Assembly (NCBI GenBank): GCA_034716535.1
Contig: JAYEJW010000544.1
Coordinates: 1 to 6,922, forward strand
Length of the DNA: 6,922 nt
Origin: JAYEJW01 sp034716535
GTDB taxonomy: Bacteria > Pseudomonadota > Gammaproteobacteria > Chromatiales > Chromatiaceae
Direction of reading: 5' to 3'
The translations under genes were made by a program, and so were the position numbers. This document shows, piece after piece, positions 1 through 6,392 of this stretch; the first letter of the stretch is position 1, and every line of letters begins with the position of its first letter. A model generated the notes under the pieces. The model was not told where the DNA came from and made no database searches. It was given only the letters and a program-made list of their open reading frames with translations.

Positions 1-192
1 GCGCAAAACCCCCGGGGGACCGAAGTAGTTTGCCTTTCCATACTCCACGTCGATGACTTCCTGGACGGTGTCACCGATAAACAGGTGCAATTCGGGAAAG
101 CCGTAGAGGTCCGGGTGCTGCCCGATTACGGTTGAAACCACCGACGAAAAAGAACGCGGCGGAGACAGGATTATCAGGAACTTCTCATTCAT
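1..192 (-). CDS. Sulfotransferase, second copy (3' part outside window)
   Basis: Only the first 64 codons are present, running off the left edge in an open frame. The product starts MNEKFLIILSPPRSFSSVVS, the N-terminal strand and phosphate-binding loop (PPRSFSS) that in PAPS-dependent sulfotransferases holds the 5'-phosphosulfate of the donor. Of its first 53 residues, 40 are identical to the sulfotransferase at 2554-3516, and the conserved GQHPDLY, PELH and GPPG segments follow in the same order, so the pair arose by duplication. The ATG at 192 matches the start of the paralogue. No clear Shine-Dalgarno sequence precedes it. It lies 43 bases downstream of the hydrolase stop and is probably the last visible gene of the same operon. 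The family transfers sulfate to hydroxyl or amine groups; the acceptor is unknown. The 3'-phosphate-binding half is not visible, so activity cannot be judged. Confidence 0.85.
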   Translation of the reverse strand, partial: MNEKFLIILSPPRSFSSVVSTVIGQHPDLYGFPELHLFIGDTVQEVIDVEYGKANYFGPPGVLR

Positions 193-235
193 CAATCGAT
201 GCCAGAGGGAAACACGGCCAAGGCCCCGGCCCGGC

Positions 236-1240
236 TCAGTCCCCCAACAGATAGCGCCAGACCGGCTCGAAGATCACCGCACCGTCCGGGCCGGTCGGAG
301 TCACGCCGTCCTGGACGACGCTGCCATGGTACTTCGCGCGACGGATGTCCTCGCGGCCGGTCACCAGTCTCCGGGCGTGCCCGTAGGGAGGGTCATATTC
401 ATCGACGTTGACGACAGGGCCTGCCGCGGCCATTCCGAGGAGCTGCCAGACTTCCTGGATCCTGTCGAAGCCGTTGTCGTGCAGGTGTACGAACCCGTAA
501 TACCTGTCCCCTGGCGTGGCACCTTTCCTGCTCAACCAGGGGGCGTGGACCCGGCGGCGGCGCAGGTAGTCGACCGGTGACGCAAACATCACCACGCGGT
601 CGACAGGATGCAGCTTTGCAAGCAAGGCCGCCTGCCCTCCCCCCTGGGAGTGGCCGGCGACAACGACCGAGCCCCAGTCGACCTCACCATCACGCGTGAA
701 GTCCGCCCAGCCGTCGGCGCCGTACTCCGTCCGCAGGTAGCGCAGGAGCGTTTCCAGGCGGTTGTATATCGAGTTGGCGCGACCGATGTCGATGAGGCCC
801 GATCGCTGGACGCCGTCGAGAATTTCCATTCTTGCCAGCTCATGGCAATCCGGGTCGTCGCTGTCGGTGCACAGTCCTCCGACGGTCCATGAGTTCGGAT
901 AGCTCAGGTTGATGGCGTGGTACCCCACTTGCGCGGCCAGATGGATGATCAGGCGCTGCCGCAGCGGGATGCCGTAGGAGCCACAGAAAAACAGGAACAG
1001 CTTGCCCCTGCGGGGCGCGCCGGGGTCGAAAGCGACATAGTGCGAATCGCGCCAGTTGTCGATCTCGGGATCGGTTATCCGCGGCTGAATGGTGTAGTTG
1101 TAAGTGGTCTGCGATCCGATCCGCGCGCGGCGCCTGCCCGCACGACCACCAGCGACGGGCTCGTCGGTACCGGCTGGCGGCCTTCGTTTTCCTACCATTC
1201 TCCTTATCATACGCAGCAGCTTCCGAATCAACCGGATCAT
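236..1240 (-). CDS. Alpha/beta hydrolase (serine esterase/lipase-like)
   Basis: The 334-residue product has the nucleophile elbow GHSQGG (residues 196-201, Ser198) after a hydrophobic strand VVVA, and an earlier hydrophobic strand ending in FFCGSYG (84-90), where this fold normally builds the oxyanion hole. Candidate acid and base residues are Asp224 (in SPVDY) or Asp255, and His305 (in KYHGS); these are inferred from position only. The N-terminus is strongly basic (MIRLIRKLLRMIRRMVGKRR) with no typical signal peptide; it might be an amphipathic membrane-contacting helix. I chose the ATG at 1240. The same frame stays open to a TTG at 1375, but that start would overlap the upstream gene by 50 bases and add a non-conserved-looking tail. 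Only a weak AAGGAT precedes the ATG. The gap to the upstream stop is 85 bases. Substrate unknown; ester, thioester or lipid hydrolysis is typical for the fold. Confidence 0.8.
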   Translation of the reverse strand: MIRLIRKLLRMIRRMVGKRRPPAGTDEPVAGGRAGRRRARIGSQTTYNYTIQPRITDPEIDNWRDSHYVAFDPGAPRRGKLFLFFCGSYGIPLRQRLIIHLAAQVGYHAINLSYPNSWTVGGLCTDSDDPDCHELARMEILDGVQRSGLIDIGRANSIYNRLETLLRYLRTEYGADGWADFTRDGEVDWGSVVVAGHSQGGGQAALLAKLHPVDRVVMFASPVDYLRRRRVHAPWLSRKGATPGDRYYGFVHLHDNGFDRIQEVWQLLGMAAAGPVVNVDEYDPPYGHARRLVTGREDIRRAKYHGSVVQDGVTPTGPDGAVIFEPVWRYLLGD

Positions 1241-1325
1241 CCCCGGTTGCCCAATCCTTGTACCGACCAAGGGGCGGGCGCAGGGAACTGCGTCGACGCG
1301 GTAGACCGGAAGCGACGAGTGAGCA

Positions 1326-2549
1326 TCACGGCGCGAGGCTGTCCGTCCATATCTGCGTCTGCTCGTCGCCGTCAAGATCGGTTGTTTCCAGGACCAGCAC
1401 CAGCCCGTCTCCCGCGGAATACATGCGGCACCGGTCGACCTGGTAGATGTCGGAGAACGCCGGCTCGGGCAGCAGGTCCCATTCCTCCCCCCTCTCCGAG
1501 GCCCACAACCTGAATCCTTCCTCGTCCATCACGCCCAGCACCAGCCTTCCCGCGCGCGAGACCCAGCATCCGAAATCGGTATGACGGCGCGGGTCGAGGC
1601 CGGGCCCCAGACCGGAGAACGGTACGATGATCCCCCGCGGGGAAAATCGCGGAATCCCGACCATCAGGTCCCAATGGCCATCCGCCTCGAGTCGCAAGAT
1701 CTCGAATCCGCGATAGTCGAAGAACTTGGATTCAGGTGTCTGCTCGTCGGCAGGCGTACCGGCGGCCAGGAACAACGCGCCGTCGTGAACCTGCATCGAG
1801 AACACCTGCTGGTTATGCACGAACCGATGGGCGCCGTTGTCGACCACCACCTGCCACGTCGGTCCCTCACGACCGTCTTCCTGCAGCTTCCAGAGCTCAA
1901 ACCCGGATTCGGGATTCACCGTTGCCGCGTACAGGGCGCCATGGAACCCGGCCAGCGCCGAGACCGACCGGTTGTCGCCTCCCACCAGCTCCGTGACCGG
2001 CTCCGCCTGCCACTCCCCGTCACGCTCCGTCAACCGCTGTAGCCGGGCGTCGCGACCCGTCTCGTTTGCGGCCAAGCCGATCTGCTGGCCATTCCAGGTC
2101 AGCAATTGTTCAAAGGAGAGATACCGCTCTACGGTTTCGCCCAGATCAGATACTTCACGAAACCGCCCACGCGATTCCATCCGGAGCAGCACAGAGCCAC
2201 GGGGCGAGGCGAAACGCGCGTATAACGCTTCGCCCCCTCCCGGGTCACTGACCGCGCCGATCCGGCTGCTCGCCGAAGGCTCCGGGACTCCCCCGGACTC
2301 GGGAATGTAGTCCGCCCAGGTGGTCTCCCACTCGTGCGTGTCGAGGGAACAGGCAAGAATGCGGCAATGATCTTTCGGGCGATTCTCGCACGAAATTTCA
2401 GCCACGTAGACCCGATCCCGGAACACGGTAAAGGCATGGTCGAAGTCCGCGCCACGCCGGTGCAGGAGGCTTTCGGCCGGCGAGATATTTCTGAGCGACG
2501 GATGGTCAGCCGTCTCAGATGGTACTGGCTGATACTTGTGCTCGCTCAA
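1326..2549 (-). CDS. Beta-propeller-like protein of unknown function
   Basis: I do not recognise the family. The product (407 residues from the TTG at 2549) has repeated units of about 35-55 residues, each with a hydrophobic strand after a G-containing turn, then a G-F-E/R-L-W type strand and a W-containing strand. Clear examples are at residues about 197-240 (GALYAATVNPESGFELWKL), 251-304 (GALFLAAG then GFEILRLEADGHW), 328-363 (GRLVLGVMDEEGFRLWAS) and 374-405; an earlier one starts near residue 36 (DHAFTVFRDRVYVAE). This pattern fits blades of a beta propeller, a fold used for binding or scaffolding. No signal peptide or membrane segment is seen. There is no in-frame ATG or GTG near the expected start: TTG at 2549 lies 4 bases after the sulfotransferase stop, and TTG at 2639 would overlap that gene by 86 bases. 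Neither has a good ribosome site, so translational coupling is likely. The stop (TGA, 1326-1328) is secure. Confidence 0.72.
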   Translation of the reverse strand: MSEHKYQPVPSETADHPSLRNISPAESLLHRRGADFDHAFTVFRDRVYVAEISCENRPKDHCRILACSLDTHEWETTWADYIPESGGVPEPSASSRIGAVSDPGGGEALYARFASPRGSVLLRMESRGRFREVSDLGETVERYLSFEQLLTWNGQQIGLAANETGRDARLQRLTERDGEWQAEPVTELVGGDNRSVSALAGFHGALYAATVNPESGFELWKLQEDGREGPTWQVVVDNGAHRFVHNQQVFSMQVHDGALFLAAGTPADEQTPESKFFDYRGFEILRLEADGHWDLMVGIPRFSPRGIIVPFSGLGPGLDPRRHTDFGCWVSRAGRLVLGVMDEEGFRLWASERGEEWDLLPEPAFSDIYQVDRCRMYSAGDGLVLVLETTDLDGDEQTQIWTDSLAP

Positions 2550-2553
2550 GGAT

Positions 2554-3516
2554 TCATTGATAGCCCATGCACTGGGCCATCCCCCGTATTTCGTCAGCGA
2601 TCTCCCGGTCGGAGACCAAGGCCACGCCGGAATCTGCAAACATCTGCCGGCCCTGCTCCGATACCCAACGGATGGACTCCCGGGCCAGGAGGTCCCTGAG
2701 CGATGGCTCTCTCACTTTGCCGCTTCTCAATGCCGGGCTGCGCATGAACTTTCCGTCGTTGCCACCCCGTGTGGGTGACGGCCCGACACAGGCGTAGGGC
2801 GAGTTTTCGGGATGCTTCATCTCCTCGATGGCTGCACGGTCCGTACGTATGCCGAGCCATTCAGCTATCTGCGGCAGGTACAGGTCCGGGTCCGAAAGGA
2901 TATCCTCCCCCTTGAGTCGCATCAGCTGTCCCGGCGGCAGGTTTTCCGAAAACTCCATGATATTCCTGTGCATCCGGTACCAGATGAACATGTTGTCCAG
3001 CTCGAAAGACCGCTTCTTGCCTGTTTTGGATTTCACCTCTTTCCGCTTGTCGAAAAACTCGTCCATTGATTTCTTCGTGCTGATCGGGTGCCTGGTGAGA
3101 TGCAGGAAGTAGGCGTCGGGATAATAGGCATAGACGCGCTGGATGAACGACGGCTTCATGCAGGTCACGGGACTCTTCTCGATACCCATCCGGGGCGCCA
3201 CCAACTCGAGATAGTGATCGAACAGCTGCTTGGTGGTCCAATGCCGACGCTCGAGCAACCAGCTGCCGGCCCTGATGACAGTCGTCGCGGTCTGGACGCC
3301 ATCGTGAAGCTCCGCCAGCGCCCTCAGGGCGCCCGGAGGTCCGGCGTAGTTCCGCCCCTTGCCCGCTTCGCGATCGAGAACCTCGCCCACGGTGTCCGCG
3401 ACGAAAATGTGGAGCTCGGGATAGCAGTACAGGTCCGGGTGCTGTCCGATCATGGTCGACACCACGGAAGAAAAGGACCTCGGAGGTGACAGGATGATCA
3501 GCGGCGGGCTGTTCAT
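2554..3516 (-). CDS. PAPS-dependent sulfotransferase
   Basis: A complete 320-residue product, a normal length for a bacterial cytoplasmic sulfotransferase. It would transfer the sulfuryl group from 3'-phosphoadenosine-5'-phosphosulfate to an unknown acceptor. Visible motifs are the 5'-phosphosulfate loop PPRSFSS (residues 11-17) after strand LIILS, the IEKSP segment (112-116, often EKTP or similar in the family), and the 3'-phosphate motif, strand AYFLHLTRHPISTKKS (135-150) with Arg142 and a following serine. The segment LMRLKGEDILSDP (198-210) is the usual late-domain strand and turn, followed by a helix IAEWLGI. The ATG at 3516 matches the paralogue at 192; a weak GGA lies just upstream. 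It starts 40 bases after the coiled-coil gene. The C-terminal third is hydrophilic, and no signal peptide is seen. Acceptor specificity (carbohydrate, lipid or small molecule) cannot be read from sequence. Confidence 0.9.
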   Translation of the reverse strand: MNSPPLIILSPPRSFSSVVSTMIGQHPDLYCYPELHIFVADTVGEVLDREAGKGRNYAGPPGALRALAELHDGVQTATTVIRAGSWLLERRHWTTKQLFDHYLELVAPRMGIEKSPVTCMKPSFIQRVYAYYPDAYFLHLTRHPISTKKSMDEFFDKRKEVKSKTGKKRSFELDNMFIWYRMHRNIMEFSENLPPGQLMRLKGEDILSDPDLYLPQIAEWLGIRTDRAAIEEMKHPENSPYACVGPSPTRGGNDGKFMRSPALRSGKVREPSLRDLLARESIRWVSEQGRQMFADSGVALVSDREIADEIRGMAQCMGYQ

Positions 3517-3556
3517 GAGATCCGGGCACCGGGTTCCGGCGGGAGAATCGCGCGCT

Positions 3557-4150
3557 TCACTTGGCCGTCACCGTCTCCTTCGCCCGGATCGTGACAATCA
3601 GCTCGTCCAGCTCGTGTTGCGTGGCGTTGAGCATCACCGTCAACGCCTTGAGCCGGTATTCCACGTTCTTGCGGTGTCTTTCAAGCTCTTCCAGGCTGCT
3701 CGAATTCGGCGTGTACTCTGCGTCAACGCTGCTCAACCACTCCGAGAAATTGTCCCGCAGCCGGGGTATCTCCTTGACCAGGGTATCGAACTTGATTGAC
3801 TCGAGGATGGCATCTTCGCCGCCGGGACCTATGGGTATCGCGTCGGAATCGATATCAAGTTCCGCCGGCACCGCCGGCTTTACCTGGGGCAGCAGGTCGG
3901 CGGGCGTCGATTCGCGCCGCCTTTTTCGCCGGCGCCGCCGCAGCTCGCCCAGCTCGGTCTTGGTTAAGGGACCGCTTTCGTCCCCTCCGTCATCGGATTC
4001 CTCGTCCGGAAGACGGCGAAGGAAACGGGTCATCAGGCTGACGCCATCTACGTCGCCCAGGTCACCGCTTCGGTCCTCGCCCAGGTTGTCCCGGAGCCGG
4101 TTCAGGACCTCCGTTCTTTTCTCCTGCAAACGCTTGTCGTAAGTGTTCAT
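3557..4150 (-). CDS. Small charged protein with C-terminal coiled coil, unknown function
   Basis: I do not recognise this 197-residue protein. It has four visible parts: an N-terminal charged helix (residues 1-22, MNTYDKRLQEKRTEVLNRLR); an acidic, probably disordered stretch (24-60, rich in D, E and G, with EESDDGGDES); a run of nine basic residues (71-79, RRRRRKRRR) inside a predicted helix; and a C-terminal helical part (about 113-195) whose segment 151-192 has leucines and isoleucines at heptad-like spacing, suggesting a coiled coil. No signal peptide or transmembrane segment. The basic block could bind nucleic acid, polyphosphate or an acidic partner; this is inference. The ATG at 4150 was preferred over an upstream GTG (4390), because that extension covers the promoter and leader and looks non-coding. 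It is the first gene after the promoter at 4268-4296 and lies 40 bases before the sulfotransferase. Confidence 0.75.
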   Translation of the reverse strand: MNTYDKRLQEKRTEVLNRLRDNLGEDRSGDLGDVDGVSLMTRFLRRLPDEESDDGGDESGPLTKTELGELRRRRRKRRRESTPADLLPQVKPAVPAELDIDSDAIPIGPGGEDAILESIKFDTLVKEIPRLRDNFSEWLSSVDAEYTPNSSSLEELERHRKNVEYRLKALTVMLNATQHELDELIVTIRAKETVTAK

Positions 4151-4182
4151 TGGGTGACGGGCGGAATGCCGGCGTGGTTCAT
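4147..4182 (-). other. Possible 11-codon leader ORF overlapping the next start
   Basis: An ATG at 4182 opens a short frame, MNHAGIPPVTQ, whose TGA stop overlaps the ATG at 4150 by four bases (ATGA). It lies within the about 110-base leader downstream of the promoter. The overlap geometry is typical of translational coupling, and the Pro-Pro pair is of the kind that slows ribosomes. However, no Shine-Dalgarno sequence precedes it, and an ORF this short can arise by chance. Confidence 0.3.
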
Positions 4183-4267
4183 TTGCGGAAAAACGGAAAC
4201 GGAAAAAAGCGCGTTGCCGAGGAACAACAATCTTGCTACCAGAGCATCCGGCTGCAGACCTGCAAAC

Positions 4268-4296
4268 ATCATATGGCCCCGCCATTTGGTGGTCAA
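4268..4296 (-). promoter_or_regulatory. Sigma-70-type promoter for the sulfotransferase operon
   Basis: On the minus strand a -35 box TTGACC (4291-4296, 5 of 6 to consensus) is separated by exactly 17 bases from a -10 box TATGAT (4268-4273, 5 of 6). Transcription should start near 4260 and give a leader of about 110 bases before the ATG at 4150. It sits in an AT-richer patch of an otherwise GC-rich gap, between the TPR gene and the five-gene run, so it separates these into two transcription units. No operator palindrome was found around it. Confidence 0.7.
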
Positions 4297-4488
4297 TTAG
4301 GTGCCAGGGGGAGTAAAAAGACCGGCTGACAGCGCCCGCACGCCGCGTTCTGTTGCGTAGCTGCCGACCCGGAAACGCCTCGATGCGCACGGCGTCACCC
4401 GGTCGGGCCGTATCCGGAGATCACCCAGCCCGGAACGTCGGGCCGCGTTGCCAAAATGCCCCGGCTGGTGTCCCCGGATCGTCGCGAT

Positions 4489-4505
4489 CGTCGCCGACCG
4501 CGACG
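4489..4505 (-). terminator. Weak hairpin downstream of the TPR gene
   Basis: An inverted repeat of 6 bp (CGTCGC / GCGACG) with a 5-base loop starts about 17 bases after the TPR stop on the minus strand. It is GC-rich but no T-run follows, so it is not a standard intrinsic terminator. It could slow polymerase or protect the mRNA 3' end, or it may be chance in GC-rich DNA. Confidence 0.2.
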
Positions 4506-4522
4506 GGTTCGGGATAACAGGT

Positions 4523-5542
4523 CTAGGCGCCGGCGTTTCCGCCCCCCGCCTCACGCTTCTTCTCGATGAACGCGGCAGTCGCAGTTCTGGCGGCAGACGC
4601 CATCTCCTCCCACTTTTCATCCTCGACGTCTTCCCCGCCGAGATCCAGAGAATCGAGCCTCTCGATACCCAGGTCCTCGCCGACCGTGAGCGATGCCGCC
4701 CTGTATTCTTCCAGCGCCTCCTTGTGCATGCCCTTGCTGTCGTACAGGTCGCCCCACAGCTTGTGCAGCATGGGCGAGAACTGGTCCCGCTGCGGAATCT
4801 TGTTCAACAGCTCTTCGGCCTGGACCGGCTTGCCCCCGGCAATATAGGCTTCGGCAAGCGCCAGGAACACCGCGGGATTGGATTCCGGTTTTAACTCGAT
4901 CGCTTCTTCGTAGGCCCGCTGCGCCGCGTCGTAGTCTTTCTCGGCGAGGTGTACTTTTCCCATCACCACATAAGCTTCGGGATCGTCGGGCTTCACCCGC
5001 AGCGCGGCCTTCACCTGGTCCTTGGCCTCGGTCAGGTTGCCCTTGCTCAGCAAGGTCGAGGCCAGCCGCTTGCGCGCCAGCATCATCCTCGGGTTGAAGC
5101 TCAACGCCTTTTTGAACTGCTCGATCGCCTGGTCCGTCTGTTTCTCGCGCGCCATCAGCTGTCCGAGACCCGCATAGGCAACCGCGGATTTCGGATTGAC
5201 GCGGATGGCGTTCTGCAGCTCTTCCCGCGCGTTGGCGAGCTTCCCTTGCGCAGCGTAGATCCGGGCGGCCCTCAAGTAGGCCTGCGGCTGCGTCGGGTCC
5301 AGCTTGATCGCCGCCTTGAAGTGCTTTAGCGCGCCGTCGAGATCCTTCTGCTTGAACTTGATTCTGCCAATCGCGGAAAGGACGAACGGCGTGGCCTGGT
5401 CCTGCTCCACGACCGCCTCGAATTCCACCAACGCCTCGTCGAAGCGTTTTTCGGACAGCAGTTTCTTGCCCCGCTTGATCGCCGCTTCGGCGGATCGCGT
5501 TGGTTCGACACGGTTTATGGTTGGTTCAAATGTCTTCGCCAT
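4523..5542 (-). CDS. Tetratricopeptide-repeat (TPR) protein
   Basis: The 339-residue product is almost entirely TPR helices. Units of 34 residues begin near residues 18, 53, 87, 121, 155 and 189, with typical features such as A-x-x-x-Y/F and DP/NP/KP at the repeat ends (LDPTQPQAY, VNPKSAVAY, VKPDDPEAY, LKPESNPAV). Two less regular units follow at about 224-253 and 257-285. The tail (288-318) is acidic (LDLGGEDVEDEKWEE), then a short lysine/alanine-rich helix and a GGGNAGA end. No signal peptide or membrane segment, so a cytoplasmic protein-protein scaffold is expected; the partner is unknown. The ATG at 5542 is supported by GGGGA (5549-5553) with a 6-base spacer, the best ribosome site in the window. 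The next operon has its own promoter, so this gene is probably transcribed alone; no clear promoter was found upstream of it. Confidence 0.88.
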   Translation of the reverse strand: MAKTFEPTINRVEPTRSAEAAIKRGKKLLSEKRFDEALVEFEAVVEQDQATPFVLSAIGRIKFKQKDLDGALKHFKAAIKLDPTQPQAYLRAARIYAAQGKLANAREELQNAIRVNPKSAVAYAGLGQLMAREKQTDQAIEQFKKALSFNPRMMLARKRLASTLLSKGNLTEAKDQVKAALRVKPDDPEAYVVMGKVHLAEKDYDAAQRAYEEAIELKPESNPAVFLALAEAYIAGGKPVQAEELLNKIPQRDQFSPMLHKLWGDLYDSKGMHKEALEEYRAASLTVGEDLGIERLDSLDLGGEDVEDEKWEEMASAARTATAAFIEKKREAGGGNAGA

Positions 5543-5881
5543 TTCAGGTCCCCGGCTTGTAACGACAATTCGCGTAGATAGGGTTCAGCGGTCGACGCAC
5601 GGCGCGCGGCTCTCATTTCTCCCGGCACCCTGGAGGGCCTTCCGCCCGGTTAGGATCTCTGCCGCACGCTAGCACGACCAGTTTACGACAAACAAGCGGA
5701 AGTTGCGTGACAGCAGCGAACCCGCGACAACCGGATGTTCGATTGACTCGCGGAGGCGCATCCCGTGCCAGCGGGTCCGGACCCACCGGGTTTCGATGTC
5801 CGTTGAAGGACCGCGAGTACCTCGAACGGCCCCCGCCCAGCGAAGCAACGCCACGAGCACTTCGTCGAGGGCCCCTTGATA

Positions 5882-6134
5882 TCAGGGCATGCGTCGCCGG
5901 TTGGCGACTTCCTGGCTGGAAGAGGTCGGCCGGCGAGTCGTGCAGCTTCTGCGCAGCCGCCGTGTACCCGCGCTGCACCCACACCTGGAGGCCGCGCGCC
6001 TTCGCACGCTGGCGGGCCTTTTCCCCGGCGTTGAAGCGGTCTGCCGCCCCGCCCGGCGAGTTTGTCCGAGCGGCCTCGCCTGCCGCAACAGGCCGCGTTC
6101 GGGCGCATTCCGGCTCATCCCTGGTGACGGACAA
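5882..6134 (-). pseudogene. Possible decayed small gene, family unknown
   Basis: Within the minus-strand frame covering 5916-6041, the 42 codons have about 76%, 48% and 93% G+C at positions 1, 2 and 3 (hand count: 32, 20 and 39 of 42), the classic pattern of real coding sequence in a GC-rich genome. The residues are also protein-like (NAGEKARQRAKARGLQVWVQ, then RGYTAAAQKLHDSPADLFQ). Bias fades on both sides and no good start codon is present. A shift into another frame just after DLFQ would continue EVANRRRMP and reach a stop at 5882-5884, which suggests a small frameshifted gene. I do not recognise the family. It could also be a chance open frame. Confidence 0.28.
5894..5936. repeat. Imperfect palindrome (two-stem inverted repeat)
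   Basis: Outer arms TCGCCGG (5894-5900) and CCGGCGA (5930-5936) enclose inner arms CTTCC (5908-5912) and GGAAG (5918-5922) around a 5-base loop, with a symmetric 7+7-base internal loop between them. It could fold as one interrupted hairpin in DNA or RNA. There is no second copy in the window and no T-run, so it is neither a demonstrated repeat family nor a terminator. Confidence 0.35.
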
Positions 6135-6392
6135 CGCGTCCGGTTAGACGGAGATTTCGGCATCTCATATCCCAGACCTTGCAAACGGTAACTACGCCGC
6201 ACTACGACCACAGCGCAACATTGGGCATTGACAATCGGAAGGCACCGATGATCGCACCTGCTGACGACTGGTCATTGGTGGGTCATGGGGGATGGTGGCG
6301 TCTGAACCACGTACGCGTGCCCTTTCGAGGCTTCTTTACTACCTGTCGCGCGCACCGCTACGCAGTGCACCAAAGGCGGGCGTCCCAGCTTC

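Larger units (their letters stand above)
4151..4522. other. Intergenic gap between TPR gene and operon
   Basis: 372 bases with no convincing full gene. It contains the promoter (4268-4296), the leader with its possible short ORF (4147-4182) and a small hairpin just after the TPR gene (4489-4505). The leader also has a pyrimidine-rich stretch with three repeated T-runs each ending in CCG (minus strand, about 4183-4206). The reading frame that is open through it (up to 4390) has an unremarkable residue composition and is judged non-coding. Confidence 0.6.
5543..6392. other. Long gap without an intact gene
   Basis: 850 bases between the TPR gene and the sulfatase remnant. Several overlapping open frames exist on both strands, as expected in GC-rich DNA, but none has a convincing start, a conserved-looking product and coding bias along its length. 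It holds a short coding-like stretch on the minus strand (about 5916-6041) and an imperfect palindrome (5894-5936). The part from about 6150 to 6392 is less GC-rich and shows nothing recognisable on either strand. With the truncated genes to its right, the gap looks like the scar of past rearrangement. Confidence 0.5.

Noticed and set aside
9..18. Perfect palindrome CCCCCGGGGG
   Set aside because: It encodes the conserved Pro-Pro-Gly of the sulfotransferase, so codon choice explains it.
1198..1208. AAGGAG motif next to an ATG (1198) inside the hydrolase gene
   Set aside because: Only one base separates it from the ATG, too close to act as a ribosome site for that codon.
1241..1375. Extended start (TTG at 1375) for the alpha/beta hydrolase
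   Set aside because: It overlaps the upstream gene by 50 bases and adds a tail without recognisable structure; the ATG at 1240 is the first ordinary start and leads into a plausible N-terminal helix.
4183..4235. Possible intrinsic terminator or attenuator in the leader (T-run after GCGC on the minus strand)
   Set aside because: The only nearby stem is GTTG/CAAC of 4 bp and it does not abut the T-run; too weak to support.
4151..4390. N-terminal extension of the coiled-coil protein from a GTG at 4390
   Set aside because: It covers the promoter and leader, and the added residues look like translated non-coding DNA.
5707..6147. Plus-strand open frame of 146 codons
   Set aside because: It is antisense to the stretch with minus-strand codon bias and its product has low-complexity R/A/P-rich composition, as expected of a shadow frame.
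6228..6233. Perfect -35 box TTGACA on the plus strand
   Set aside because: No acceptable -10 box lies 16-18 bases downstream and no gene follows on that strand.
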